This document shows, piece after piece, positions 1 to 8,211 of a stretch of 26,994 nucleotides of DNA (its first letter is position 1; every line of letters begins with the position of its first letter). The notes beneath the pieces were generated by a model that worked only from the letters and a program-made list of their open reading frames with translations, was not told the origin of the DNA and did not search any database. The stretch is from JBNJGB01 sp051747385 (GTDB lineage: Bacteria > Myxococcota_A > UBA9042 > PHBI01 > JACKFB01): positions 1 to 26,994 of the forward strand of contig JBNJGB010000055.1 of the NCBI GenBank assembly GCA_051747385.1, read 5' to 3'. A program made the position numbers and the translations under genes.

Positions 1-28
1 GCACAGCAGGTAACCGGAGGGCCCGAAG

Positions 29-235
29 ATGACCGACCGCAGCAAGACCCGACTGATTCCCTTGACCGAGTGGAACGAACATCACCCGTGGCCCCCGCTG
101 GGCGGCCTCCGGCACCTCGTGTTCCACGCGGAGAGCAACGGCTTCCACAAGGTCGTGAAGCGTGTCGGACGGCGCGTGCTCTTGGACGAAGCCGCGTTCT
201 TCGAGTGGGTCGACGAGCAGAGCGACGCGGCTTAG
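29..235 (+). CDS. Excisionase/AlpA-like small DNA-binding protein
   Basis: This 68-residue protein has the layout of the small helix-turn-helix proteins that sit next to integrases and act as excision or recombination directionality factors. The core reads WNEHHPWPPLGGLRHLVFHA, followed by a GRRVLLDEAAFFEWV segment; such a C-terminal 'arginine, then beta wing, then helix' end is typical of excisionase-type winged helices. A GGAGGG Shine-Dalgarno lies 7 bases before the ATG. The stop is 2 bases before the earliest start of the next gene, so the two are probably co-translated. Its position at the left of an element that ends in a tRNA fragment near 4439 supports a role in integration or excision. 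No integrase is visible; it would lie left of base 1. It could instead be a repressor or replication accessory factor. Confidence 0.75.
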   Translation: MTDRSKTRLIPLTEWNEHHPWPPLGGLRHLVFHAESNGFHKVVKRVGRRVLLDEAAFFEWVDEQSDAA

Positions 236-237
236 CC

Positions 238-1032
238 GTGCCGGGCGAGCACCAGCAGCGGGGCACGGTGGCGAGCGTCGAAGACGTGAAGGAGGCGTGT
301 GGCGAGAAGGTCGTTGCCTTCCGCCCGGCGCTCGCTGCTGTTGCCGGTGGGGCCGTGCCGGGCCTCTTCTTGTCGCAGGCCCTCTTCATGCAGGAGATGG
401 TGGGGCCCGACGAGTCGTGGTTCCACACTCGACACCAGTGGACAGCCGAACTGGGCCTTACCCGTCCCCAGCAAGAGACGGCGCGAAGGGAGCTACGCGG
501 GCGGGGCTTTCTCGACGAAGAACTGAGGGGGCTCCCGCGGCGGGTCTGGTTCCGCGTGCGGCTTGAACGGGTCGCCGAGGCCCTGGCTCGGGCACCCTCT
601 GCCGGCGAGGGTGCGGCACAAGAGGCAGGAAACCAGCCGGGCAGTAGGCCGGAAACCAGCCAGCAGGGTGCCACCTTGTTGGCTGACGGTAGCCCGTCCG
701 GTTGGTCGGGAAGCAGCCGACAGGACGGCAGCAGCGCCGCCTGCATAGAGAGTAGGAACAGAGTACCCAAAGAGAAAGCGAGAGAGGTCGCAACGGCGTT
801 CGAGGCTGAAGTGGCTGACCTTGCGGCCGAGTACCTAGCCTTGGGCGAAGATCACGAGGATGCCTATTCAATGGCCAGACAGGAGACCCTTGAGGGGATG
901 CCCTGGGAAGAGGCCCGGGCTGCTGAAGTCGAACGGGAGGAGTGGCTTCAAGCGCAGGACCCTGGCGCCGCGAAGGAGGCAGGCTTTACGGAGGCGGAAT
1001 GGTGGGATAGCTGGGGAGGCCCGCCCACGTGA
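238..1032 (+). CDS. Winged-helix replication/plasmid-type protein of a mobile element
   Basis: Residues 20-110 from the GTG at 238 have the pattern FRPALAAVAGGAVPGLFLSQ, then a WF..R..W..ELGLTR..QETARRELRGRGFLDE segment and a strand-rich wing (RRVWFRVRLERVAEAL). This helix-turn-helix arrangement is common in proteins encoded just after excisionase genes in integrative elements and resembles replication-initiation or DnaD-like winged helices. A Gly/Ser/Gln-rich linker follows, then an acidic helical tail (roughly residues 170-264) with several Trp. Alternative starts are GTG 238, which favours coupling to the preceding stop, and GTG 268; the frame is open further upstream but that part overlaps the previous gene. 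The exact biochemical role is not clear from sequence. Confidence 0.65.
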   Translation: MPGEHQQRGTVASVEDVKEACGEKVVAFRPALAAVAGGAVPGLFLSQALFMQEMVGPDESWFHTRHQWTAELGLTRPQQETARRELRGRGFLDEELRGLPRRVWFRVRLERVAEALARAPSAGEGAAQEAGNQPGSRPETSQQGATLLADGSPSGWSGSSRQDGSSAACIESRNRVPKEKAREVATAFEAEVADLAAEYLALGEDHEDAYSMARQETLEGMPWEEARAAEVEREEWLQAQDPGAAKEAGFTEAEWWDSWGGPPT

Positions 1033-1703
1033 GCCTGTCTTGTCTCGCTCCGCTCGCCGCGTCGGACGCAGAGCGCCCGACCACCTTTGAAGGTCTTGTC
1101 TCGCTGACGCTCGCCGCGTCGGACGCAGAGCGCCCGACCCCATTGAAGGGCTTACGCCCTGGGGAACGAGGGCAACGCGGACGCATCGGAGCACAGGCAC
1201 CCGCCGGAGGCCCCTGGACGCACGCGGGCGCCCGGGGGCTGCGCGCATCCGCCCCGCGCCGTCTACAGCCGACCGACACCCGGTCTGACCACGACGACAG
1301 GCGAGGCGATGCCGAACCCTCGCCACCATGGCCCACCGGAGGCCCGTGGAGGCACGTTCGAGGGCTGGCGCGACGTGCGGGCCGTGCGAGCGCGTCCGAT
1401 GCCTTGTGCGGCCTGCTGTGAGCGGTGCGCCGGGGAGACTCCGGAGCATCCTGCTAGCAGTCTGGTACGGGACTGGAGCGAGCCGGGACGGGCGACACCC
1501 CCCCCCATTGGGGTTGGACCCCGCGCCGAGGCCCGCGCTCCTTCAACGACGCTTTTTGCACACGGACCCCGGATATGGGCGGATCGGAGCCCGTCGAATA
1601 AGGAAGACGCGGGCGTAGTGCCCGATTCAGTGGTCGGGCACGGTCCGGTTGGCATGCGGCCTGCGCTGACCACGAGAGGCGTGGTCGTACCGCGCCGGAT
1701 CTC
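1033..1703. other. Gene-poor stretch of the mobile element
   Basis: About 670 bases without a convincing gene. The open frames here lack protein-like composition and lack ribosome sites. It holds the direct repeat pair at 1037-1139, a nine-C run at 1498-1506, and two perfect inverted repeats, 1618-1641 (8-base arms) and 1668-1686 (7-base arms). The latter two lie just past the 3' end of the minus-strand lipoprotein gene and could fold in its transcript, but neither is followed by a U-tract. A decayed gene or a replication/transfer origin is possible; neither can be shown. Confidence 0.5.
1037..1139. repeat. Direct repeat pair, each with an internal hairpin
   Basis: Two near-identical units, 1037-1082 and 1093-1139, differ only by a small change after GTCTTGTCTCGCT. 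Each contains the hairpin GTCGGACGC-AGA-GCGCCCGAC (1061-1081 and 1118-1138), nine pairs with one A/C mismatch. They start within 5 bases of the stop of the replication-type gene. The layout recalls iterons or a recombination site, but only two copies are present. Confidence 0.7.
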
Positions 1704-2147
1704 TCAACCGCCGTCTGACGGGCATGACCAGAGCGGGAAGGGCGCCCATGCCCCATACGGTCCGCTTTGGCACGCGCGGTTGGAACCCTCGGAGTCGCAC
1801 GCGCACGGGCTGGTGTCGCTCGGCACTGGGATCGCGGTGATGCGGTGCCAGCAGCCGTCCGACGTTTGGCATGCCGACACAGAGCATTCTATCCCGCCTG
1901 CATCAACTTCGTAGGTACAGCACTGCACGATGTCGTTCGGGTGACAGGCGTCCTGCCGCGGGTAGCAATTGCGCGGCTCCGCGTCCGGCTCCGGCTCACA
2001 CCCCGGCACGCGCCACCAGTCGTCGGGCAGCGCGTCGCCCGCAGCATCACCCTGGGCGTCCCCCTGCGCGAGGGATCCGCCCCCGCCGTTCGAATCGCAG
2101 GCCGTGACTGCCCACACCAGGGCCAGCACTGTAAGTACGTAGCGCAT
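1704..2147 (-). CDS. Cys-rich secreted lipoprotein
   Basis: The 147-residue product begins with a short charged end, a hydrophobic stretch and a lipobox (VTAC) that places the lipidated Cys at residue 17. A Gly/Asp/Ala-rich linker follows, then a compact Cys-rich domain with a CC pair and repeated C-x(n)-C spacing (about residues 50-135). The ATG at 2147 was chosen over the upstream start because the signal sequence begins exactly there and a GAGG lies a few bases upstream. It is expected to be anchored in the inner or outer membrane and stabilised by disulphides. No family was recognised. Similar small Cys-rich lipoproteins are frequent in myxobacteria, where most have no known function. Confidence 0.7.
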   Translation of the reverse strand: MRYVLTVLALVWAVTACDSNGGGGSLAQGDAQGDAAGDALPDDWWRVPGCEPEPDAEPRNCYPRQDACHPNDIVQCCTYEVDAGGIECSVSACQTSDGCWHRITAIPVPSDTSPCACDSEGSNRACQSGPYGAWAPFPLWSCPSDGG

Positions 2148-2238
2148 GAAGGTTCGCCTCGCTCGATGAATGGACGGGTGGGCGGGCGCCATGGTCACAG
2201 CGTTCAAGGCCCCGCGCAACCGAGTCCTGCGCGAGGCG

Positions 2239-2541
2239 CTACTGGTCCACGACGACCTTGGGGGAGTCCTCGGGCGCTTCGCCGTCGGCTACCGGAACAG
2301 CGTCGGCCCCGGCGCCCTGGGTCCATGTGGAGAGGCTTTCGCGAATGGCCTGCAACTCCGCGTGGACCTTGCTGCCATAGTAGGCACCGAAAGCGCCGAG
2401 AAGACAGAGCAGGCCGCCCAGGCCATAGGCAGCGGCGAGGATCTGGTGAAAGGCGCTCTCGGCCTGTGTCGTGACCTCGGCCGCCTGCATGAATCCCACC
2501 GCGGCACCGCCGAGCAAGAAGATCAGTACGAGGGCGTTCAT
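2239..2541 (-). CDS. Small two-helix membrane protein
   Basis: A 100-residue protein with hydrophobic segments at about residues 2-20 and 31-53, then an amphipathic stretch (HAELQAIRESLSTWTQ) and an acidic tail ending in DQ. The start at 2541 is well supported by an AGGAGGTG Shine-Dalgarno with correct spacing; the open frame upstream of it is Pro/Arg-rich and not protein-like. It sits in the same orientation as its neighbours, but with 285 bases to the upstream gene it probably has its own promoter. No family was recognised; the topology would suit a scaffold or toxin-like small membrane protein, which is only a guess. Confidence 0.65.
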   Translation of the reverse strand: MNALVLIFLLGGAAVGFMQAAEVTTQAESAFHQILAAAYGLGGLLCLLGAFGAYYGSKVHAELQAIRESLSTWTQGAGADAVPVADGEAPEDSPKVVVDQ

Positions 2542-2826
2542 TGACCACCTCCTGAACCGGGAACGGTAGCACAGCAAGGAAGACGCGTTCGGCCATGGGT
2601 CGCTGCGCCTGTCACCGCGTCGAGGTGGGCTTGTCGACGGGCGCGCGGGTCCTTGCGAAGGTGGGGGAGGGCCCGCGGGGTCCTGCTGCAGCGATTCGCA
2701 CCTAGACACACCGGCCCGACAATCCCGCGCCGTTCCCGGGCGCTCCGCGCGCTCGAAGGTAGCCCGCGGGCGTGTCCCACTCCTCCACGAATGACGCAGA
2801 AGGCGACGGACTGGCTCTAGGAACGG

Positions 2827-3306
2827 TCACGCGCCGGAGGGCCGCCGCCGTACCGTCTTCACCGCCGTGCCCGAGGCTACGACCAGCACCATGGACTTGC
2901 CCTGCCCGGAGAACTGCTCATAGGCGAAGGAGGCTCCGACCACGGCGTCGGCGTTCAGCGCCTTGGCTTCCTCGGCGAGATCGGCGAGGCACTGTTGCCG
3001 GGCCTGTCTGAGCACCTTCTGTAGGCTCTTGCTTCGGCCGCCGACCACGTCCCTGACCGACGTGAAGAAGTCCTTGAAGATGTTCATCCCGATTGCAGCC
3101 TCGGCGCCCACGACGCCTAGGACCTCGGCGTTCGCCTGACCCGGCACGACGAAGGTGGTCGTGATCGGCATGGTCGGACGCACCACCGAGCCATCCGAGC
3201 GCTTCTGCATCGGCGGGGCGTCTTCGCGCAGCTCGTGTCCGCATCGGCCGCAGAAGGCGCCTTTCTCGCCCGTTGCTCCGCACTCCGGACACGTAACCCA
3301 GGACAT
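2827..3306 (-). CDS. Zinc ribbon fused to YbjQ/UPF0145 domain
   Basis: A 159-residue protein. Residues 1-25 are a zinc ribbon (C6, C9, C19, C22). Residues 50-150 match the YbjQ/UPF0145 fold: a TTT start, LGVVGAEA, the NIFKDFF...RDVVGGRS core, a helix rich in Ala and Glu, NADAVVG and a C-terminal SGTAVK. The family forms a pentameric ring, is widely annotated as heavy-metal-binding-like, and has no settled function. Standalone YbjQ is about 100-110 residues, so the N-terminal ribbon is an added module. AGGAGA lies 7 bases before the ATG at 3306, which is why this start is preferred over the longer frame. It lies in the presumed mobile element and may be cargo. Confidence 0.85.
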   Translation of the reverse strand: MSWVTCPECGATGEKGAFCGRCGHELREDAPPMQKRSDGSVVRPTMPITTTFVVPGQANAEVLGVVGAEAAIGMNIFKDFFTSVRDVVGGRSKSLQKVLRQARQQCLADLAEEAKALNADAVVGASFAYEQFSGQGKSMVLVVASGTAVKTVRRRPSGA

Positions 3307-3375
3307 GCTTGTCTCCTTCTGGCAGGTTGGCGCGAGCCTATCAGGGGTCACAGAGGCCAGTAACCAGAGCGCACG

Positions 3376-4122
3376 CTAGAAGCTGGGGCGGCCCCTGTAC
3401 GGCGTGCCGTCCTCGAAGCGCTTCGGCAGTCGCCCGAACTCCTTGCGGCAGCGGGCGCACGTGACTGTGCCGTCCTCCTGTCCGAACTCGAGCCGGGTGA
3501 AGTCAGTCAGTGGGTTGGGATCGCCGCACAGCGGCCGGGCGTCTTCCGTGTCGTCGCCCTCCGGCACCATGACCGCGTGAACCTTGCTCATGCGACCGGA
3601 CGTGAGCCGCCGCGAACCGGCGTGCAGCGTCCCGAATACCCAGCGCCTGTGGCGCTCCACGTCCGCGGCCACGGTGCTGCCTGGATCTTGAAGGGCTGCG
3701 AGCTTCCTTGAGCACACCTTGCAGTCCACGTCCTCGGGGCCGGCATCGGGAAGGATGTCGTGCTCTGCCTCTGGGTTGGCGCCATGCTGGCAGAAGTAAT
3801 CGGGAAACGCGTTCGTGCCGGCCAGGACGGCGACAAGATGCACCTTGCCGCGGCGTGAGCCTATCGCCATGTACCGGATGCGTCCGTCATAGCTGCCGTA
3901 GTTGGTTGCCTTGGGGAGCCCGGCGAACTTGTCCGCTCCGGGTGGCGCGAACGCCCAGGGTCCGTCAGCATCCGAGTCGGACTCGGTGTCCACCTCAAGC
4001 GAAACCTGCGGCACGAATCCGCCGGGCGAGCCGTCATCTCTGGTGTCGTCAGAGTCGTTGGCGTTGCCGAGGTGCCAGGCAACCAAGCCGACAAGGGCGA
4101 GCCCCACGAGTACCCAGAGCAT
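3376..4122 (-). CDS. Membrane-anchored protein with two HCCC metal-site modules
   Basis: Residues 2-19 form a single N-terminal hydrophobic anchor without a clear lipobox, then an acidic Asp/Ser-rich linker to about residue 60. The rest carries two related modules: H95-C111-C134-C137 and H182-C199-C222-C225. Both have exactly 23 residues between the first and second Cys and a CxxC pair, preceded by a KVH motif (residues 93-95 and 180-182). This is a plausible zinc site in each module. GGAGG precedes the ATG at 4122. The gene lies 69 bases upstream of the zinc-ribbon/YbjQ gene in the same direction, so the pair may form one transcript of metal-related cargo. No named family was recognised. Confidence 0.7.
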   Translation of the reverse strand: MLWVLVGLALVGLVAWHLGNANDSDDTRDDGSPGGFVPQVSLEVDTESDSDADGPWAFAPPGADKFAGLPKATNYGSYDGRIRYMAIGSRRGKVHLVAVLAGTNAFPDYFCQHGANPEAEHDILPDAGPEDVDCKVCSRKLAALQDPGSTVAADVERHRRWVFGTLHAGSRRLTSGRMSKVHAVMVPEGDDTEDARPLCGDPNPLTDFTRLEFGQEDGTVTCARCRKEFGRLPKRFEDGTPYRGRPSF

Positions 4123-4279
4123 GCGAGCCTCCGATCCGGGTGGACGGGTGCAAGAGCAGAGCGTAGGACACGGGCGTCAGACAAGCAGCCCGCCCACCGG
4201 CACGCCCTGTTACCGTCGTCGTCGCGGCAGGGGGGGCGCTGCCTCCTGTGGATCACTCATGGATCACTTGCGCACGAAA

Positions 4280-4289
4280 AACGGCCGTT
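4280..4289. repeat. 10-base palindrome AACGGCCGTT
   Basis: A perfect palindrome in the non-coding stretch between the anchored protein gene and the tRNA fragment (4123-4385). It is preceded by an A-run. It could be a binding site of an element-encoded protein; nothing else supports a function. Confidence 0.3.
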
Positions 4290-4385
4290 CTCGACAACAG
4301 GCGAGCACAGGCGGGGCATGCGCAACCGTCCGTAATTACGTGTGATCGCGTGCCGTGCTGTGTTGTCGTCTACCGGGCCGGACCC

Positions 4386-4439
<54 letters not shown>

Positions 4440-4448
4440 GACACCCTG

Positions 4449-4480
4449 AAGGCTCCGAAGTCAAAGCGCTTTGGGGCCTT
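4449..4480 (+). terminator. Rho-independent terminator behind the tRNA-Leu fragment
   Basis: Hairpin AAGGCTCCGAAG / CTTTGGGGCCTT, 12 pairs including two G-U, 8-base loop, followed by TCCTGTGTGT. It lies 10 bases past the discriminator, so it is probably the native terminator of the original tRNA-Leu gene that was pushed away from its gene by the insertion. Confidence 0.65.
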
Positions 4481-4563
4481 TCCTGTGTGTGCCGGTGAGC
4501 CCGGCGAGGTGGTCGCTCCGGGCCAGATGGATCACTCATGGGCCGGTGCTTCCGTGTTGGCCG

Positions 4564-6558
4564 CTACTGGCAGGCGGGGCAGATGGTGCCGGCTGGCTGG
4601 CAGGTCCCGTCGCAGCACACCCCGGAGTTGCCGCCGTCGTTCGTGCAGCTCGCCGTGTCGGGCCTGGGCACGGCGTTCGCGCCGTCGAGGCAGACGAGCG
4701 TGGCGCCCGAGCAGACCTCCGCGCACGCGCCGGGAGCCTCCGAGCCGCCACAGTCCGAGTAGGACGAGCAGGCCTTCCTCACGGTGGGGCGCCGATCCCA
4801 CTGGTCCGCCTCCCCCGCGCCGGCGCCCTGGCCGACGCCGAAGGCGAAGGGCTCGTCCGTGTCGACCATGTGGCTCGACGCGCGGACCGTGAACGTGCCG
4901 GACAGGGCGTACATGGAGCCTTTGGGCGTCCCGGTGGGTTGGGCGCTGTGGCTCCTGAAGCCCTCGGAGGCGGCGGCGATCTGCCACCAGCCCATCAGGG
5001 CGTTCCGGACGTTGAGCATCGCCTGCTCGAGGGCCTGCTGGAAGGCCGCGAGCTGGGTCGCCGAGAACGAGTTCGAGTTGATGAACTGGTAGTGCCCGAG
5101 GGACTCGCAGGCGATCTCCATCTGCCGGGGATCGCGGCCCTCGTAGCCGGGCGACTCGAACTGGACGAAGTGGATGTGGATGGGCAGGGCGTTGGGTTCC
5201 TGGAGGTCCGTGACCACCTTGTCGCGGACGTTCGCGAAGGTCACGCTGGAGCAGGCCTGCTCGCACGTCGTGTAGTCGCGCGACAGCGTGCAGGTGTCCG
5301 GGCCGTCGGTGACCACGACGATGTGGTTCGGGTGGTTGCGGTCGTCGCGCTCGGCCAGGAAGTCGTAGGCGAGGTCGACGGCCTGCCACAGGTTGGCGCG
5401 GCCGGTCTGGCCGGAGCCGAGGCCGTCGAGGCCGTCGAGGCCGGAGCCGGACGGCGGGATCCACAGCTCGCGGTTGCTGCCGAAGCAGGCGTCGAGCTTC
5501 TCGCGGGTCTCGAGCGCGTCGAAGTCCGGGTTGGCGCAGGGGACCTCGAAGCCGTCCAGGCCCTCGCCGAAGGCCAGGACGCCCAGCCGATCCTCGGAGT
5601 TCAGGGTCCGGATGAAGCGCTTGGCTGCGGTGAGGCGGAGGTTCGTCCGATCGGAGGCGTGCTGGCCGAAGTTGTCCGGGATGTCCGGGGCCACGCTCTC
5701 CGTGAAGGTCCCGTCGTTGACGAGCCCGGCCATGGAGCCGCTCTGGTCGATGAGGAGCAGCACGTTCTGGCCCTGGCGCCGGCGCTCCGAGAACTCCAGG
5801 TACTCGCTGTTCCGGAGGTCGAGGGTGGTCGGCGAGCCCTGGCAGGAGCCCTGGCTCCCGTCCGGCAGGGGCTCGACGCAGTCCACGTCGATGTCGACGG
5901 TGCTCGTGGTCGCGAGGCGGATGCCGTCCCCGCTCTCTGGCTCCACCCGCTGGAAGTCGACGAGATCGCCGGGCCGGATGCTGCTGTCGCGATCGAGCGC
6001 GCCCGCATTCCGGGTGTTCCGCCCCGTGGAGATGTGGGACACGTTGAACAGGAAGCCCTCGGGATCCCCGACGCTGCACTTCCGCCTCCAACCGCCGTCC
6101 TGGTTCTCGACGGCGGGATAGGCGCTCACGATCTGGGCGTGGTCGAAGGAGACGTTGGGCGTGCCCGCGTCACAGTCCGTCCCTTCCGGAATGTCGGGGA
6201 TCGGGGTGTGCACGCAGCCTGACGCCGGATCGCAGGAATCCTCCGTACACAGGTTGTCGTCGTCGCAGACCACTTCCTCGAAGCCGCCGGACGGCGCTGT
6301 GCACTGGCCGTCGTCGTCGCAGTAGCTCTCGGAGGTGCAGGCGTTGCCATCATCGCACTGCTGGCCTTCGGACGCGTCGACGATCGCGCAGCTGCAGGCG
6401 GGGCCGCAGACGCGCACTTTGCAGGGCTCGCCGGGCAGGGGGCCCTGTCGACACTCGGCCGGAACGTCGCTCCTCGCGTCGGCTTCCGTGGCAGTGGTCG
6501 GGTCGGCGTCGCAGCTGCAGGCCAGGAGCAGCAGGGCGACGGACGTCATCTTCCGCAT
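4564..6558 (-). CDS. Secreted von Willebrand A lipoprotein with Cys-rich repeats
   Basis: A 664-residue protein. The signal peptide ends in a lipobox (LLAC, Cys14; Cys16 is possible). Residues 40-120 carry myxobacterial-type Cys repeats of the form CDDGNACT..C and CDDDNLCTEDSCDPASGCVHT, the pattern of the Dictyostelium CTDC repeat. The VWA domain runs from about 265 to 520 with an intact metal-ion site (D271-Q-S-G-S275) and VVVTDGPDT as the conserved C-terminal strand. The last 70 residues are a second disulphide-rich module with about 11 Cys. It is expected at the cell surface or in the periplasm and to bind a protein or matrix ligand. The ATG at 6558 has a GGGAGGTG ribosome site; longer starts lack one. 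It is the first gene to the right of the element boundary and runs towards it. Confidence 0.85.
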   Translation of the reverse strand: MRKMTSVALLLLACSCDADPTTATEADARSDVPAECRQGPLPGEPCKVRVCGPACSCAIVDASEGQQCDDGNACTSESYCDDDGQCTAPSGGFEEVVCDDDNLCTEDSCDPASGCVHTPIPDIPEGTDCDAGTPNVSFDHAQIVSAYPAVENQDGGWRRKCSVGDPEGFLFNVSHISTGRNTRNAGALDRDSSIRPGDLVDFQRVEPESGDGIRLATTSTVDIDVDCVEPLPDGSQGSCQGSPTTLDLRNSEYLEFSERRRQGQNVLLLIDQSGSMAGLVNDGTFTESVAPDIPDNFGQHASDRTNLRLTAAKRFIRTLNSEDRLGVLAFGEGLDGFEVPCANPDFDALETREKLDACFGSNRELWIPPSGSGLDGLDGLGSGQTGRANLWQAVDLAYDFLAERDDRNHPNHIVVVTDGPDTCTLSRDYTTCEQACSSVTFANVRDKVVTDLQEPNALPIHIHFVQFESPGYEGRDPRQMEIACESLGHYQFINSNSFSATQLAAFQQALEQAMLNVRNALMGWWQIAAASEGFRSHSAQPTGTPKGSMYALSGTFTVRASSHMVDTDEPFAFGVGQGAGAGEADQWDRRPTVRKACSSYSDCGGSEAPGACAEVCSGATLVCLDGANAVPRPDTASCTNDGGNSGVCCDGTCQPAGTICPACQ

Positions 6559-6695
6559 GATCACCTCCCGCGGGGAAGGTAGCACCGATGCGGCCGTCGG
6601 TGCAGCGCCCAGCGTGTGACCGCGTGGAATGGTCACGCACGTGGAGATGTGCGCGCGGATCGGGAGATGCGGCCACCAGATGGCGAAGGGGGCGG

Positions 6696-8132
6696 CTACC
6701 CCTCGCCGGACATGAGCTGGCCGACGGTGCCGACCTGGAGCATGTTGGTGCTGCCGGGGACGCCGGTGGGGACGCCGCCGGCGACGGCGACGAGGTCCTC
6801 GGGGGACAGGAGCTCCTTGCGGCAGAGCTTGTCCAGGTTGCGGTGGAGCATGACGTCGTAGCGCCCGATGTGCTCGGCCTGGATGCAGAACACGCCGTAT
6901 TGCAGCGCGAGGCGGCGGACGATGGAGTCGTCGGGGGTGGTGGCCAGGATGGGCACGTTCGGGCGGTAGGCGCTCACGTGGCGCGCGGTGAAGCCGCTGT
7001 TGGTGAAGGTCACCAGGGCCTTGATGTCCATCTCCAGGGCCGCGCGGGCCGCGGACTTGCAGATGAACTCCACGGTGTCCGTGGAGGGGCGGCGCAGGAT
7101 GTCCTCGTGGTTGGCCGGGACCTCGGCCTCCACGAAGGCGGAGATGCGGTCCAGGGTACGCACCGCCTCGATCGGGTAGTCGCCCACGGAGGTCTCCGCG
7201 GAGAGCATCACGGCGTCCGTGCCGTCGAGGATGGCGTTGGCCACGTCGCTGGTCTCGGCGCGGGAGGCGACCGGGCTGTGGATCATCGAGTCCAGCATCT
7301 GGGTGGCCACGATGACGGGGCGCGAGGCCTCGTTGCAGAGCCGGATGAGGCGCTTCTGGACGATGGGGACCTCCTCGGGCGGGATCTCCACGCCGAGGTC
7401 GCCGCGCGCCACCATGATGCCGTCCGCCATGGCGACGATCTCCTCCGAGTTGTCGACGCCGACGCGGCTCTCGATCTTTGCGATGACGTCGATCCTCTCG
7501 GCGTCCTCGCCGAGGGACTGCCGGACGTCGGCGACGTCGGAGCCCTGGCTCACGTAGGAGGCGCCCAGGAAGTCCACCTTGCGGCGACGCGCGAACTCCA
7601 GGTCCGCCAGGTCCTGCTCGTCCAGATAGGTGGACGGCACGAAGCGCGCCTCCGGGGCGGCGATGCCCTTGCGGCCCTTGATGCGGCCCGGGGCCTCCAC
7701 CACGGCCACGACCTCGGCGTCGCCGACCCGCTCCCGCACGCGCAGCTGGATCTTCCCGTCGTCGATGAGCACCCGGTGGCCCGGCCGGAGGACGGCCACC
7801 AGCTCGGCCATCGGCACGTACAGCACCTCGCGCGTGCCGAGCGCGTCGCCGCCCCGGAGGCGAAGCTGCTCGCCCTCGTCGACGACGAAGGGCTCCGCCA
7901 CGTCCGACAGCCGCATCTTGGGACCCTGGAGGTCCACGAGGACAGCGACCCGGTTGGACAGCTTGCGGATGCGGCCGATGACGGTGTCGGCCGTGTCGTG
8001 GTCCATGTGGCTCATGTTGAGCCGGAAGACGTCGACGCCCGCGTCGATGAGGTCGCGCAGCCGCTCGGACGACTGGGTCGACGGCCCGATGGTTGCGACG
8101 ATCTTCGTCTTGACGAAGCCCTGGATGGCCAT
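6696..8132 (-). CDS. pyk: Pyruvate kinase
   Basis: Converts phosphoenolpyruvate and ADP to pyruvate and ATP, the last step of glycolysis. The 478-residue length is standard. KTKIVATIGPS opens the barrel; LNMSH, K219 (VIAKIES) with E221, and the MVARGDLGVEIPPEEVP signature at 240-255 hold the active site. ATQMLDSM and AETSVGDYP follow, and the C-terminal domain begins near 350. The residue that in the family decides potassium dependence is Lys here (K72, DLQGPKMR), as in E. coli PykA; Lys-type enzymes are described as potassium-independent. AGGGAG precedes the ATG at 8132. Its promoter is listed separately. Confidence 0.96.
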   Translation of the reverse strand: MAIQGFVKTKIVATIGPSTQSSERLRDLIDAGVDVFRLNMSHMDHDTADTVIGRIRKLSNRVAVLVDLQGPKMRLSDVAEPFVVDEGEQLRLRGGDALGTREVLYVPMAELVAVLRPGHRVLIDDGKIQLRVRERVGDAEVVAVVEAPGRIKGRKGIAAPEARFVPSTYLDEQDLADLEFARRRKVDFLGASYVSQGSDVADVRQSLGEDAERIDVIAKIESRVGVDNSEEIVAMADGIMVARGDLGVEIPPEEVPIVQKRLIRLCNEASRPVIVATQMLDSMIHSPVASRAETSDVANAILDGTDAVMLSAETSVGDYPIEAVRTLDRISAFVEAEVPANHEDILRRPSTDTVEFICKSAARAALEMDIKALVTFTNSGFTARHVSAYRPNVPILATTPDDSIVRRLALQYGVFCIQAEHIGRYDVMLHRNLDKLCRKELLSPEDLVAVAGGVPTGVPGSTNMLQVGTVGQLMSGEG

Positions 8133-8163
8133 GTCCGTGCTCCCTTCAGGTGGCGACGCGTGG

Positions 8164-8191
8164 AGGATAGCACCGCCATTTCGGGGCACAA
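8164..8191 (-). promoter_or_regulatory. Probable sigma70-type promoter of pyk
   Basis: On the minus strand TTGTGC (8191-8186) is separated by 16 bases from TATCCT (8169-8164), which lies 31 bases before the pyk start codon. A leader of about 25 bases with the AGGGAG ribosome site would result. Confidence 0.5.
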
Positions 8192-8211
8192 CGAATGTCG
8201 GACGATTCGCC

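Noticed and set aside
1309..1914. Plus-strand open frame of 201 codons after the replication-type gene
   Set aside because: No ribosome site, mixed composition without recognisable secondary structure, and its 3' third is antisense to the lipoprotein gene at 1704-2147.
4471..6222. Long plus-strand open frame of 583 codons
   Set aside because: It lies opposite the VWA lipoprotein gene, whose signal peptide, ribosome site and motifs are clear. The plus-strand product is a repetitive Val/Ala/Arg/Gly text typical of antisense frames in GC-rich DNA.
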